DNA from: Bdellovibrionales bacterium
GTDB lineage: Bacteria; Bdellovibrionota; Bdellovibrionia; Bdellovibrionales; Bdellovibrionaceae
Reading direction: 5' to 3'
Length of the DNA: 46,473 bases
NCBI GenBank assembly: GCA_005793345.1
Contig: SXSU01000041.1
Coordinates: 1-46,473 of the forward strand
A program made the position numbers and the translations under genes. How positions within the stretch are numbered: position 1 is the first letter of the stretch; every line of letters starts with the position of its first letter. Below the pieces are notes generated by a model that saw only the letters and a program-made list of their open reading frames with translations, did not search any database and was not told where the DNA came from. Below, one piece after another: positions 9,102 to 17,333 of this stretch.

Positions 9102-9426
9102 TTTACAGTTAACTGAAAAACAAAAAAATATAGTGATAAGTATTCTACGCTCAAATTTGGTTTCTCAAAGTATTTCTTTTGCGGAATTAAAAATATTAAT
9201 TTTTGGATCACGAACTAGTAAAGATAAAGTAAAAAAATTTTCTGATTTAGATATTGCAATAATTAGAAAGCCTTTAAAATTAAGTATTTTAGAAATTGCA
9301 ACACTCATCGAACAATTTGCAGCTTCAGATCTTCCATTTAAAGTTGATATTTGTAATTTTGAAGATCTTCCAGATTCTATAAAATCGCAAATTTTAGAAA
9401 AAAATATTGAGTTGAGTATTTATTAA
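9094..9426 (+). CDS. mntA: MntA-like nucleotidyltransferase antitoxin
   Basis: 110 aa, minimal nucleotidyltransferase (pol-beta fold). ILIFGSRTSKDKVKKFSDLD carries the GS-x(10-11)-DxD signature; the spacing is 11, one longer than the common 10. Family members AMPylate the tyrosine near the RNase site of HepT. The start is GTG at 9094, inside the last codons of hepT, giving translational coupling. It ends 28 bp from the convergent MBL gene with no clear terminator. Confidence 0.82.
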   Translation: MSNLQLTEKQKNIVISILRSNLVSQSISFAELKILIFGSRTSKDKVKKFSDLDIAIIRKPLKLSILEIATLIEQFAASDLPFKVDICNFEDLPDSIKSQILEKNIELSIY

Positions 9427-9453
9427 AAAACTTCAAAATAATTTACTTTTCCA

Positions 9454-10341
9454 TCAGAATTCCTTAAGAGCAAAGTCATGTCCCTTATCAATAATTTGCG
9501 AGATATCTACAACAGGATCATGTTCAAAAAATAAATACCAATTTTTTGCTGCCACTTCAGATAACAACTGTTGCTTTTCTTCAATAATCTTTAATGGATT
9601 TAAATCATAACCCATAACCCATGCTAACTTTACATGGGCACTTGTTGGAACTAAGTCTGCGCAATAAACTATACCTTTTTTATCATCTGAAATAATAATG
9701 ACTTGTTGACCTTGAGTGTGACCATCACTAATTCGCACAGATATATTAGGTAATAAATTTTCTTTTGCTCCATCAATTAATTGAAGAGTCCCATCTTCTA
9801 TTAAACATTGAAAGTTGGCTTGTAAATAACTTGCACGCTCTCTTCGATTTGGCTTAATTGCTGTTTCATAATTTGATTTTTGTACATAGTACTTTGCATT
9901 TGGAAATGTGGCTTTAATTTTTCCATCACGAAATTCAGTTCCACCACCACAATGGTCAAAATGCAAGTGTGAGAAAATAACATGATGTATGTCTTCGGGC
10001 TTAATTCCAAATTTTGCCAATGATTTTTTTAAATTCGGACCTTCAGAACTTATGTTATACATGGATTCAAATTGATGACCAAGCTTATCCCCATATTTAG
10101 CCACATAATCACCACCGTTGCCACAATCAATCAGTATATTAGATCCATCACTTTTTAAAAGAAGAGCCCTAGCTTCCATAGGAATACGATTTTTCTCATC
10201 GGCAGGGATAGCTTTTTCCCATAAAACTTTAGGTACAGTTCCAAACATTGCCCCTCCATCCAATCCAAATTCACCAGTTGGAATGGGATGCAAAGTGTAG
10301 TTGCCTATTTTTAAATTTAAATTTTCAAGTTTTGAGTTCAT
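9454..10341 (-). CDS. Metallo-beta-lactamase-fold hydrolase (lactonase-like)
   Basis: 295 aa, cytoplasmic (no signal). VIFSHLHFDHCGG gives the HxHxDH zinc motif; SDGHTQGQQV supplies a further His and VYCADLVP the bridging Asp, with a late FEHD. The two-zinc layout and size resemble the AHL-lactonase/quorum-quenching branch of the superfamily, but substrate cannot be read from sequence. Its ATG overlaps the clpB stop by 4 bp (ATGA type), so it is cotranscribed with and coupled to clpB. Confidence 0.82.
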   Translation of the reverse strand: MNSKLENLNLKIGNYTLHPIPTGEFGLDGGAMFGTVPKVLWEKAIPADEKNRIPMEARALLLKSDGSNILIDCGNGGDYVAKYGDKLGHQFESMYNISSEGPNLKKSLAKFGIKPEDIHHVIFSHLHFDHCGGGTEFRDGKIKATFPNAKYYVQKSNYETAIKPNRRERASYLQANFQCLIEDGTLQLIDGAKENLLPNISVRISDGHTQGQQVIIISDDKKGIVYCADLVPTSAHVKLAWVMGYDLNPLKIIEEKQQLLSEVAAKNWYLFFEHDPVVDISQIIDKGHDFALKEF

Positions 10342-12947
10342 TCAAAAGTCCCCTTAGAATTTCCTAAATAAATACCAAGGTCAGAGGCCTTCACATTTAC
10401 AGTTTCTCCAGCCTTTATTTGACCTGAGATTAATTCCTTTGCCAAAACATTTAAAAGCTCAGTTTGTATGACTCGTTTTAAAGGACGTGCACCAAATTGT
10501 GGATCAAATCCTTTATCACACAACCAATCTAAAGCTGAATTATCGATCGATAAATTAATTTTTTTAGCTTTTAATCTTTCTTTTACAGCATTTAATTGGA
10601 TTTCAACAATCCCTCGAATTTGTTCTTTCTCCAGAGGTTTAAAGTATACAATATCATCTATTCTATTTAAAAATTCAGGCCTGAAGTGACCTCTTAAAAT
10701 ATCCTGAACTTGTTTATGTTTTTTATCTTCGCTTAAATGAGCATCCATTAAAATTGGCGAGCCTAAATTTGAAGTCATCACAAGTAATGTATTTTTAAAA
10801 TCAACAGTTCGACCTTGTCCATCAGTTAATCGACCTTCATCTAATACTTGCAATAAAATATTAAAAATATCTGGATGAGCTTTTTCGATTTCATCAAATA
10901 ACACAACAGTGTATGGTTTACGTCTGACAATTTCTGTTAATTGTCCCCCTTCCTCGTATCCCACATACCCTGGAGGCGCTCCTATCAATCTAGATACGGA
11001 GTGCTTTTCCATATACTCACTCATATCAATACGTGCAACAGCTTGATCATCATCAAATAAAAATTCGGCCAAAGCTTTTACGGTCTCCGTCTTACCTACT
11101 CCCGTAGGACCTAAAAATAAAAAAGTCCCAATTGGTCTATTTGGATCAGAAATTTCGGCCCTCGCTCTACGAATCGCATCTGAAACAATTCGAAGCGCAT
11201 GATCTTGACCAACAACTCTTGTTCGCAATTTATCTTCCATTGTTAAAAGTTTTAAGCTTTCACTTTCAAGCATTTTTTGTACGGGAACCCCCGTCCACTT
11301 TGCTACAACTTGAGCTATTTCTTCAGGACCAACTTCTTCTTTTAACATTTTATCTTCATGAGTAGATTTTTTCTCAACGGCTTCAGTAATAAATTTTAAT
11401 TTTTTTTCCAACTCTGGTAGACGTCCATACTTTAATTCAGCAGCTTTTGCTAAATTACTTTCTCGCTCACATTTTTCTATTTCAAGACGAACACTCTCAA
11501 TTTCTGATTTGGTTTTTTTCAGATCATCTATTCCTAATTTTTCGGATTGCCATCTCTCTCTTAACTCTTGATTTTTTTTATTTAAATCTTTAATTTCATC
11601 TTCAATTAAATGTAATCTTTCTTTAGATGACTCATCGGTTTCTTTTTTAAGAGCCTCTTTTTCGATTCTTAATTGCATTAATTTACGTTCAATTTCATCA
11701 ATCTCAACTGGGATACTTCCAATTTCAATACTCAAACGGCTTGCAGCTTCATCCATCAAATCAATGGCTTTATCTGGTAAAAATCGATTTGTAATATATC
11801 GATGAGATAATTTAACGGCACTTATCAATGCTCCATCTGTAATTCTCACACCATGGTGAACTTCATATTTTTCTTTTAAACCTCTTAAAATAGTAATTGC
11901 ATCTTCAACACTGGGTTCATCAACCATCACTGTTTGAAATCTTCGTTCAAGTGCCGCATCTTTTTCAATATACTTTCTATGTTCATCTAAAGTTGTTGCC
12001 CCGATACAACGTAATTCGCCTCGAGCTAGTGCAGGTTTTAAAAGCTGGCCTGCATCCATTGCACCTTCACTTTTACCCGCGCCCACTAAAGTATGAAGTT
12101 CATCAATAAATAAAATGATCTGTCCTTCAGCGGCTACAACTTCTTTGATGACTGCTTTAAGACGGTCTTCAAATTCACCACGATACTTAGCGCCTGCAAT
12201 TAAAGAACCCATATCAAGTGTAATTAACTTTTTACCTTTTAGAGATTCAGGGACATCCCCTTTTATAATTCGCAAAGCCAATCCCTCTGCAATTGCAGTT
12301 TTTCCAACTCCAGGTTCACCTATTAAAACAGGATTATTTTTAGTTCGCCGACTTAATACTTGGATCACTCTTCGAATTTCCTCATCGCGTCCAATAACAG
12401 GATCAAGCTTTCCCTGTGAAGCAAGCTCCGTTAAATCTTTGCCGTATTTTAATAACACTTCATATTTATTTTCAGGTTCATCATCGACAACTTTTTGATT
12501 TCCACGAATTTCTTTTAATGCACTCATTAGAACTTCTGGTTTAACACCATGCTTAGCCAGCAAACTTGCCATTTCAGAATCAACAGATTTATTATTTAAA
12601 GCTAAAATAAAATGTTCTGTTGAAATAAAAGAATCTTCTAACTGCTTTGCTTCTTGCTCTGCTCTGTGAAAGACCTTTACCAATCTTTGGCTTGCAAATC
12701 TTGATGCCGCATCTCCAGTGACTTTTGGAAATTTATCAATTTTTATGGTTAAATCCGATAGCAAATTTTTAAGATTCACATTTGATTTTTCTAGTAAACG
12801 TCCAACTATTCCGTCTCTTTGATTAATCAAACTATATAATAAATGTTCAGGTTCGACTTGTGGATTAGTCTTTTGCGTAGCAAGTTGTGAAGCTTCACTC
12901 ATTGCTTCCTGACTTTTTTTCGTCATTTTTTCTAAATCTTGACCCAT
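10338..12947 (-). CDS. clpB: ClpB disaggregase (AAA+ chaperone)
   Basis: 869 aa from the preferred start. A Clp N-domain is followed by two AAA+ modules with Walker A GEPGVGKT and GPTGVGKT, the Walker [14 protein letters not shown] region and [12 protein letters not shown] long coiled-coil middle domain (roughly 400-540, [14 protein letters not shown] onward) identifies ClpB rather than ClpA/C. It resolubilises aggregates with DnaK. An upstream in-frame ATG (12971) exists, but GGGAG 7 nt before the ATG at 12947 fits better, giving [12 protein letters not shown] 10-bp inverted repeat lies just upstream and may regulate it. No CIRCE element is seen. Confidence 0.95.
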   Translation of the reverse strand: MGQDLEKMTKKSQEAMSEASQLATQKTNPQVEPEHLLYSLINQRDGIVGRLLEKSNVNLKNLLSDLTIKIDKFPKVTGDAASRFASQRLVKVFHRAEQEAKQLEDSFISTEHFILALNNKSVDSEMASLLAKHGVKPEVLMSALKEIRGNQKVVDDEPENKYEVLLKYGKDLTELASQGKLDPVIGRDEEIRRVIQVLSRRTKNNPVLIGEPGVGKTAIAEGLALRIIKGDVPESLKGKKLITLDMGSLIAGAKYRGEFEDRLKAVIKEVVAAEGQIILFIDELHTLVGAGKSEGAMDAGQLLKPALARGELRCIGATTLDEHRKYIEKDAALERRFQTVMVDEPSVEDAITILRGLKEKYEVHHGVRITDGALISAVKLSHRYITNRFLPDKAIDLMDEAASRLSIEIGSIPVEIDEIERKLMQLRIEKEALKKETDESSKERLHLIEDEIKDLNKKNQELRERWQSEKLGIDDLKKTKSEIESVRLEIEKCERESNLAKAAELKYGRLPELEKKLKFITEAVEKKSTHEDKMLKEEVGPEEIAQVVAKWTGVPVQKMLESESLKLLTMEDKLRTRVVGQDHALRIVSDAIRRARAEISDPNRPIGTFLFLGPTGVGKTETVKALAEFLFDDDQAVARIDMSEYMEKHSVSRLIGAPPGYVGYEEGGQLTEIVRRKPYTVVLFDEIEKAHPDIFNILLQVLDEGRLTDGQGRTVDFKNTLLVMTSNLGSPILMDAHLSEDKKHKQVQDILRGHFRPEFLNRIDDIVYFKPLEKEQIRGIVEIQLNAVKERLKAKKINLSIDNSALDWLCDKGFDPQFGARPLKRVIQTELLNVLAKELISGQIKAGETVNVKASDLGIYLGNSKGTFE

Positions 12948-12962
12948 TGACACTCCCTTGTT

Positions 12963-12986
12963 ATTGAACATATCACTATGTTCAAT
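12963..12986. promoter_or_regulatory. Perfect palindrome in the clpB divergent promoter region
   Basis: ATTGAACATA (12963-12972) and TATGTTCAAT (12977-12986) are perfect 10-bp arms around TCAC. It lies in the 64-bp gap between divergent clpB and the small Cys-rich gene, 16 bp from the clpB start, so it could control both. It does not match CIRCE (TTAGCACTC-N9-GAGTGCTAA) or the Gram-positive LexA box, where GAAC and GTTC are 4 nt apart. Confidence 0.5.
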
Positions 12987-13011
12987 TCTGTATTCAATAG
13001 GGGGTTTGTCA

Positions 13012-13290
13012 ATGGATCAAGATCAAAGAAATTCTGAAGCAAATAAACCCCATAAACCAATTAAAACCCCAAAAAGACCAAAGCAATCAATTAAACATGA
13101 TGCCGTGGCAGCTAAGGACATTTTAAAATATAAATTTATGCATAGTTGTGAGTATTGTTCTCATTGGAATCCTAAAAATGGATTATGCACTCTGGGTTAC
13201 AAAAATGATTCTCATCGACTAGAATACAACCTTCACTCATTTGAGTTAAGTGGTAGAATGTCTCTTTGTCGATTCTTAGAAATTGATTAA
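13012..13290 (+). CDS. Small Cys-rich protein, possible zinc-binding
   Basis: 92 aa from ATG at 13012, preceded by AGGGGG 7 nt upstream; a longer upstream frame lacks such a site. The N-terminal half is basic and Lys/Pro-rich (KPIKTPKRPKQS). The C-terminal half has CEYCSHW, LCTLGY and LCRFLEID, giving four cysteines in a CxxC...C...C pattern that could hold zinc or an Fe-S cluster. No signal peptide. Not recognised as a named family. It is divergent from clpB, sharing the palindromic region. Confidence 0.65.
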   Translation: MDQDQRNSEANKPHKPIKTPKRPKQSIKHDAVAAKDILKYKFMHSCEYCSHWNPKNGLCTLGYKNDSHRLEYNLHSFELSGRMSLCRFLEID

Positions 13291-13302
13291 ATCTGAATTT
13301 CA

Positions 13303-13416
13303 TAAACTTTCATAATACGGGGTGATTCAAAAATCACCCCCTACAACAGGAATATAACTGCTTATGATTATGTCTGATATAATCGCGAAGCGATCAGACT
13401 TAATCATAAGCAGTTT
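13303..13416 (-). repeat. Palindromic intergenic repeat, copy B
   Basis: A shortened first hairpin (CATAAACTTTCATAATA), then GGGGTGATT (13319-13327) with AATCACCCC (13332-13340), then a long stem from AACTGCTTATGATTA to TAATCATAAGCAGTT (13355-13415). Its centre holds ATCGCgaaGCGAT. It follows directly after the small Cys-rich gene and has the same orientation as copy A. Confidence 0.85.
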
Positions 13417-13452
13417 TAATATTTACTTATAAAATTTTGCTTACGAGTTATT

Positions 13453-13711
13453 ACAAAGGACTCGTCTAATCGACTTTATACCGAAAGGCCTTTGTCTAAA
13501 TTTAATATTTTTTATTAAAATCTTGCCTCAAGTACAGTCAATTATTTGACTTATGCACCGATCAATTTGTTGTAACACACATCAAGCGGAACGTAAAAAT
13601 ACTAGATTGTGAGTTACAACTCGAGTTCAAATAAGAACTCAATCAGAGATAAATTTAGTCTCTGTTCAGAATACTAGACTTCATTGAACATACATGTTCG
13701 AAAAAATGAAG
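13453..13711 (+). ncRNA. Candidate structured leader or small RNA upstream of flagellin
   Basis: The gap 13417-13893 has no gene but many perfect stems. ACAAAGG (13453) pairs with CCTTTGT (13489-13495) and encloses CCgaaaGG, a GNRA-type loop. GAGTTC/GAACTC is at 13623-13640 and CAGAGA/TCTCTG at 13644-13664. CTTCATTGAACA (679-690) pairs with TGTTC plus AATGAAG (13695-13711) around loop TACA with a short bulge. Three hairpins back to back in 90 nt of AT-rich DNA is unusual. I could not match it to tmRNA, 6S, SRP, RNase P or a c-di-GMP riboswitch. It could be a flagellin 5' leader or an independent RNA. Confidence 0.4.
13538..13564 (+). promoter_or_regulatory. Weak sigma-28-like promoter candidate
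   Basis: TCAATTAT (13538-13545), an 11-nt spacer, then ACCGATCA (13557-13564) compares with the flagellar consensus TAAAGTTT-N11-GCCGATAA at 5 of 8 and 6 of 8 positions. If real, transcription would begin near 13571 and give a flagellin leader of about 320 nt that includes three of the hairpins. Confidence 0.22.
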
Positions 13712-13791
13712 CTAAGTTCAAGGATCAATTGGGCAAGTGGATTTGTTTCACCCCAGGATCTCATGGAAGACCTCAAAGTTACATTTTAATT

Positions 13792-13819
13792 AAGTTTTAA
13801 TTTTTTTTAATTAAAACTT
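13792..13819. terminator. Perfect AT-rich hairpin before fliC
   Basis: AAGTTTTAATT (13792-13802) and AATTAAAACTT (13809-13819) form a perfect 11-bp stem around six T. It might end the structured RNA upstream or act in the fliC leader. The stem is weak because it is nearly all A-T. Confidence 0.3.
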
Positions 13820-13893
13820 TAAATTTTTAAATTTGTTTACAAAAAATAACAAATGAACGGGTTAATTTCATTTGTTTTATAACGGAGGATTAA

Positions 13894-14727
13894 ATGGGAT
13901 TTAGGGTTAGCACAAATATCGCGGCGATAAATGCGCAAAGAACATTAAATGGTTCGCAAAGAGCGATACAAAAAAGTATGGGCCAAATGTCTAGTGGCTC
14001 TCGAATAAATGCAGCAGCAGATGATGCCGCTGGACTAGCGATTTCTGAAAATTTAAAAGCTCAAATTAGGTCAGCAAGACAAGCCAACAGAAATGCTAGT
14101 GATGGAATCTCACTTGTACAAACAGCTGAAGGTGGCTTAAATGAAATTTCTAATATTATAGTAAGACTTAGAGAATTAGGGATCCAAGCAGCCTCGGATA
14201 CAATCGGTGATACTGAACGTGGATTTTTAAATAAAGAAGTAAGTCAATTAAAAGAAGAGGTACAGCGTATTGCCTCTGTAACGACTTGGGGTTCAACAAA
14301 ACTTCTAAATGGAGAATCACCTAAATTTGATTTCCAAGTTGGCATACATAATAATGACATTGAAGACCGAATATCTTTTGATTCAAGTGTAAATGTTGCA
14401 ACTCTAGATGCTCTTGGTCTAGCGGACTTAGATTTTACTTCAAAGGAAGGCGCTCAGAGTTCACTTTCATCTCTTGATAACGCACAAACTAACGTCAATG
14501 GAATGAGAGCAAATCTTGGAGCACTTCAAAATCGACTAACTTCCACTGTTGATAATTTAGGTGTTTCAGAAGAAAACTTAAGTGCAGCAAATTCTCGAAT
14601 CAGAGACACAGATATTGCACAAGCTTCTGCCGAAATGACAAGAAACTCGATTTTATTAAATGCTTCAACATCCACACTGACTCAAGCGAACCAAGTGAAT
14701 CAGTTGGCTTTGAAATTGATAGGATAA
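13894..14727 (+). CDS. fliC: Flagellin
   Basis: 277 aa, filament subunit exported by the flagellar type III system. The conserved N-terminal D0/D1 begins MGFRVSTNIAAINAQRTL and includes SSGSRINAAADDAAGLAISE. The middle is short (LREL.IQAASDTIGDTERGF type, then about 60 variable residues). The C-terminal D0 is QANQVNQLALKLIG. Size and the SDTIGD-ERGF-NKEV pattern closely resemble Bdellovibrio flagellins. A strong GGAGG lies before ATG, and an intrinsic terminator follows. The long structured region upstream suggests leader-based control. Confidence 0.95.
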   Translation: MGFRVSTNIAAINAQRTLNGSQRAIQKSMGQMSSGSRINAAADDAAGLAISENLKAQIRSARQANRNASDGISLVQTAEGGLNEISNIIVRLRELGIQAASDTIGDTERGFLNKEVSQLKEEVQRIASVTTWGSTKLLNGESPKFDFQVGIHNNDIEDRISFDSSVNVATLDALGLADLDFTSKEGAQSSLSSLDNAQTNVNGMRANLGALQNRLTSTVDNLGVSEENLSAANSRIRDTDIAQASAEMTRNSILLNASTSTLTQANQVNQLALKLIG

Positions 14728-14748
14728 CCCAAATCCTAATCCCCTTAG

Positions 14749-14783
14749 GGCCTAGGTAACCCATACCTAGGCCTATTTTTTTT
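14749..14783 (+). terminator. Intrinsic terminator of fliC
   Basis: GGCCTAGGTA (14749-14758) and TACCTAGGCC (14764-14773) form a perfect 10-bp GC-containing stem with loop ACCCA, followed by TATTTTTTTT. Begins 22 bp after the flagellin stop codon. Confidence 0.9.
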
Positions 14784-14878
14784 GGTTTACTTGTATTAAC
14801 ATTTAAGTGTAGTCTATATTTATCAAATATAAGAACAAAAATTTTCTTTTGAATATAATTTATTAGAGGAGCATGATC

Positions 14879-15376
14879 ATGGCCAAAAAGAAAAAAGCGG
14901 TACCTAAAAAAGCTACAAAAAAAGTAACAAAAAAACCTGCTAAAAAAGTTGCGGCAAAAAAGCCTGTAACAAAAAAAACTGCAGTTAAAAAAGTTGTAAA
15001 AACCACTAAAAAAGCTTCGGTAAAAAAGTCAGCACCTAAAAAAGTTGCGGCTAAGAAAGTTGCGGCTAAAAAAACTAAAGTTTCAGCTAAGGCTGTTAAA
15101 GCCCCTAAATTAGCAAAATCAAAAGCAACTTTAGCTGAAGAAAAAAAACCAATAGTGCCATCAATTGAAGACATCTTAAATAACGATGAAGAAATTAATA
15201 CTGATGCTGAAGAAGAATTTGCAGAACTTGAAGACATGAGTCACGACGAGTTTACTGAAGATGAAGCAAGTAGCGATGAAGCCATTGAAGATGATTTCGA
15301 AACTCTAGAAGACGAAGATGATGATGAATCTACAGAAGATTCTGAAGATGAAGACGATGAAGAAGGTTATTTCTAA
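14879..15376 (+). CDS. Histone H1-like basic protein with acidic tail
   Basis: 165 aa with two opposite halves. Residues 1-80 are Lys/Ala repeats (KKxAxKKV..., e.g. KKVAAKKPVTKKTAVKKV), like the H1-type DNA-binding tails of many bacteria. From about residue 85 on the protein is strongly acidic (EDDFETLEDEDDDESTEDSE) and ends EEGYF. It is expected to bind DNA non-specifically, with the acidic tail modulating binding; no folded domain is visible. ATG at 14879 has GAGGAG at proper distance, whereas the ATG at 14873 is only one base from it. Flanked by terminators, so monocistronic. Confidence 0.75.
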   Translation: MAKKKKAVPKKATKKVTKKPAKKVAAKKPVTKKTAVKKVVKTTKKASVKKSAPKKVAAKKVAAKKTKVSAKAVKAPKLAKSKATLAEEKKPIVPSIEDILNNDEEINTDAEEEFAELEDMSHDEFTEDEASSDEAIEDDFETLEDEDDDESTEDSEDEDDEEGYF

Positions 15377-15403
15377 ATCTTAAACTTTAAGTATTATAAA
15401 TAC

Positions 15404-15437
15404 AAAAAAAGGCTACTTAATCGTAGCCTTTTTTTTT
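15404..15437. terminator. Bidirectional intrinsic terminator
   Basis: AAAAAAAGGCTAC (15404-15416) and GTAGCCTTTTTTT (15423-15435) form a 13-bp stem with loop TTAATC and T-runs on both strands. It lies between the convergent histone-like and lipoprotein genes and can serve both. Confidence 0.92.
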
Positions 15438-15469
15438 AATATTATCTCTCCAAAGAATTTGAAATTAAA

Positions 15470-16282
15470 TTATATTCCGCAATTGGTTAACTGACATTTT
15501 TGAAGTTTCCCATGGGCAATATTAATAATGACATTTTTATCTGTAATTGCAGTCATCTTCCAATTAAAAAAAGTATCTCCAACTTTACCCTCTTCAATTT
15601 TAATTCTTAAATCGTATCTATTCATTTGTGACCAGAAAGGAGCTTTACCATAAACCGTAAACCCCTTACTTGTTGAGCTTCCTTCTACATTAAATACATT
15701 GGACCAATAGGGAGTGTATTGGCCATAATTACATGACGGCATTGGAGCCCCAGTAAATAAATTTAAAAAGAAATCATCGATATCTGGAAAAGACCATGCA
15801 TATTGAAAATAAGGGTTTTTTAGAATTGGCGCTGTAAAAAAGTGGACTCTCACTTGGTTAGCTAAGGTTGGAACAAATTCTAATTTTAACAGATTAAAAC
15901 CATTTTCCCAAGTAGAGCATTGTAACATTTCACCTTCAGAGGTGGAACATCGTTCACAAACTCCAAGAGATTTCTTTAAAAATTCAGAATAATATTCATC
16001 AGTAACAAAAGAATCTGTTGATGAAACAGGATCATTTTTAGAAGAGTAATACATCATTTGAGTATTTACTGGTATAATTGGACCACACACCCCTGTCGAA
16101 GTTAAGATTTGCCCTGCTCCACAAACTATTGGTACAGGTGCTGGTGAAGAACCCCTACTAGATTTTTGACAACCAATAAAGTTCATCAATGATATAGATG
16201 ATAAAACTAAGACTCCCAAAAATTTCTTTGATAAAAAATTTGATCTTATTCTTTCACTTAATTTATTTTGAAGTTGCCACAT
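15470..16282 (-). CDS. Lipoprotein of unknown function
   Basis: 270 aa. Signal peptide with hydrophobic LGVLVLSSISLMNFIGC; the Cys after FIG is a good lipobox. The mature N-terminus has CGAGQILTSTGVCGP, a short Cys-rich motif frequent in Bdellovibrio-type lipoproteins ('xCxxGQxLTxxGxCxP'). Further Cys pairs (CERC, CQLTNC) suggest disulfides. No enzymatic motif. ATG at 16282 is chosen because GGAGG lies 5 nt before it; an upstream ATG lacks one. Faces the GlcG-like gene divergently across a 245-bp gap holding a palindrome. Confidence 0.75.
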   Translation of the reverse strand: MWQLQNKLSERIRSNFLSKKFLGVLVLSSISLMNFIGCQKSSRGSSPAPVPIVCGAGQILTSTGVCGPIIPVNTQMMYYSSKNDPVSSTDSFVTDEYYSEFLKKSLGVCERCSTSEGEMLQCSTWENGFNLLKLEFVPTLANQVRVHFFTAPILKNPYFQYAWSFPDIDDFFLNLFTGAPMPSCNYGQYTPYWSNVFNVEGSSTSKGFTVYGKAPFWSQMNRYDLRIKIEEGKVGDTFFNWKMTAITDKNVIINIAHGKLQKCQLTNCGI

Positions 16283-16348
16283 ATTGTCCTCCAACATCAA
16301 AATAATTCACAAACCATGCCACTATAATTATAATTTATAACTAAAATT

Positions 16349-16365
16349 AGTCTCAATATGAGACT
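16349..16365. promoter_or_regulatory. Palindrome between divergent genes
   Basis: AGTCTCA (16349-16355) and TGAGACT (16359-16365) are perfect 7-bp arms with a 3-nt centre. It lies in the gap between the lipoprotein (minus) and the GlcG-like gene (plus). Plausible operator for a dimeric regulator of either gene; no regulator gene is adjacent. Confidence 0.35.
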
Positions 16366-16527
16366 GTTTAACTATAAGTATTTACACATATAGTTTAAAA
16401 AACATTTTATTTTTTATTGATTACTTATCAAGAATCTCAAAACAATATTAACTATTATGTTTTTGACAAAAAAACAATTTTGGGCCAAACCCACCCCTCA
16501 AACAATTACACAATTAGGAGATTTATA

Positions 16528-17280
16528 ATGATAAAAAAACAATTTAATTTCAAGTTGGGGCTTTTAGCCATCTTATCAACTGCTGCAACAGCTTCAGTAA
16601 ATGCATCAACAAGTTGCCCAGTCAGCTTTGAAGATTTAACTAAAGTTTTAAAGACTTCAGTGAAAGCATCTGGAGGATCCGCTAATGGTGGACTTGATTT
16701 TCATATGTGGGCAACTGTAGTAACAACAGATGGAACTGTCTGTTCAGTAACTAAAACAGGTGATGGATTAAATGATCAATGGCTTGGAAGTCGAGTCATC
16801 TCTGCTCAAAAAGCAAATACAGCAATTAGCTTTTCTACTCCTAAATTTGCTCTTTCGACTGCTAACCTTTATTCAGCTGTACAGCCTGGAGGGAGTTTAT
16901 TTGGATTACAACTTTCTAACCCTGTTGATACTTCAGTAGCATATGCTGGTAACTCAAAAAACTATGGAACCAAAAAAGATCCTTTAGTTGGAAAAAAATT
17001 AGGTGGAGTAAATGTTTTTGGTGGTGGTGTTGCATTATATAATGCAAAAGGAGAATTGGTTGGAGCACTTGGAGTTAGTGGTGACACATCATGTGCTGAT
17101 CATAATATCGCATGGAGAGTAAGAAAAGTTCTTGCTCTTGATAAAGTTCCTGCTGGAGTTAATAATGGTAATGATAATATCATTTACTTAAAAGATTCTG
17201 GTAAAGAAAAAGAAGCTCCAAATGGATTTAAACATCCAACATGTGGCGGCACTGAAGAAGCAGTTAATCAAAAAATATAA
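16528..17280 (+). CDS. Secreted GlcG/HbpS-like heme-binding family protein
   Basis: 250 aa. Cleavable signal MIKKQFNFKLGLLAILSTAATASVNA, then a mature domain with VQPGGSLFGLQ, GGVNVFGGGVALYNAKGE, LVGALGVSGDTSCADHN and IAWRVRKVL. The 'GG.P....GE.VGAIGVSG' arrangement is that of the GlcG/HbpS (DUF336) family; some members bind heme and shield against redox stress, while for most the role is unknown. Four Cys in the mature part could form disulfides. The ATG at 16528 follows AGGAG and begins a proper signal peptide; the longer frame from 16417 is rejected. The next gene, tmk, starts only 13-52 bp downstream. Confidence 0.78.
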   Translation: MIKKQFNFKLGLLAILSTAATASVNASTSCPVSFEDLTKVLKTSVKASGGSANGGLDFHMWATVVTTDGTVCSVTKTGDGLNDQWLGSRVISAQKANTAISFSTPKFALSTANLYSAVQPGGSLFGLQLSNPVDTSVAYAGNSKNYGTKKDPLVGKKLGGVNVFGGGVALYNAKGELVGALGVSGDTSCADHNIAWRVRKVLALDKVPAGVNNGNDNIIYLKDSGKEKEAPNGFKHPTCGGTEEAVNQKI

Positions 17281-17298
17281 TTAATTAATAAAGATGCG

Positions 17299-17333
17299 TG
17301 ACGAAGGTCTCTTAAAATGGGAAATCTTCGTCA
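17299..17333 (+). promoter_or_regulatory. Hairpin at the tmk translation start
   Basis: TGACGAAG (17299-17306) and CTTCGTCA (17326-17333) form a perfect 8-bp stem whose last base is the A of the ATG at 17333. If tmk starts there, the stem would sequester the initiation region. If it starts at 17294, the hairpin lies within the first codons. Confidence 0.45.

Noticed and set aside
13686-13699. GAACATACATGTTC as a DNA operator or SOS box
   Set aside because: It is the inner part of a longer CTTCATT...AATGAAG hairpin; spacing of GAAC and GTTC is 6, not the 4 of the Gram-positive LexA site.
13417-13893. c-di-GMP-I riboswitch, tmRNA, 6S or RNase P in the fliC leader
   Set aside because: None of their conserved core sequences were found.
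16417-16527. Upstream extension of the GlcG-like protein
   Set aside because: ATG 16528 has AGGAG and begins a proper signal peptide; the extension would bury the signal.
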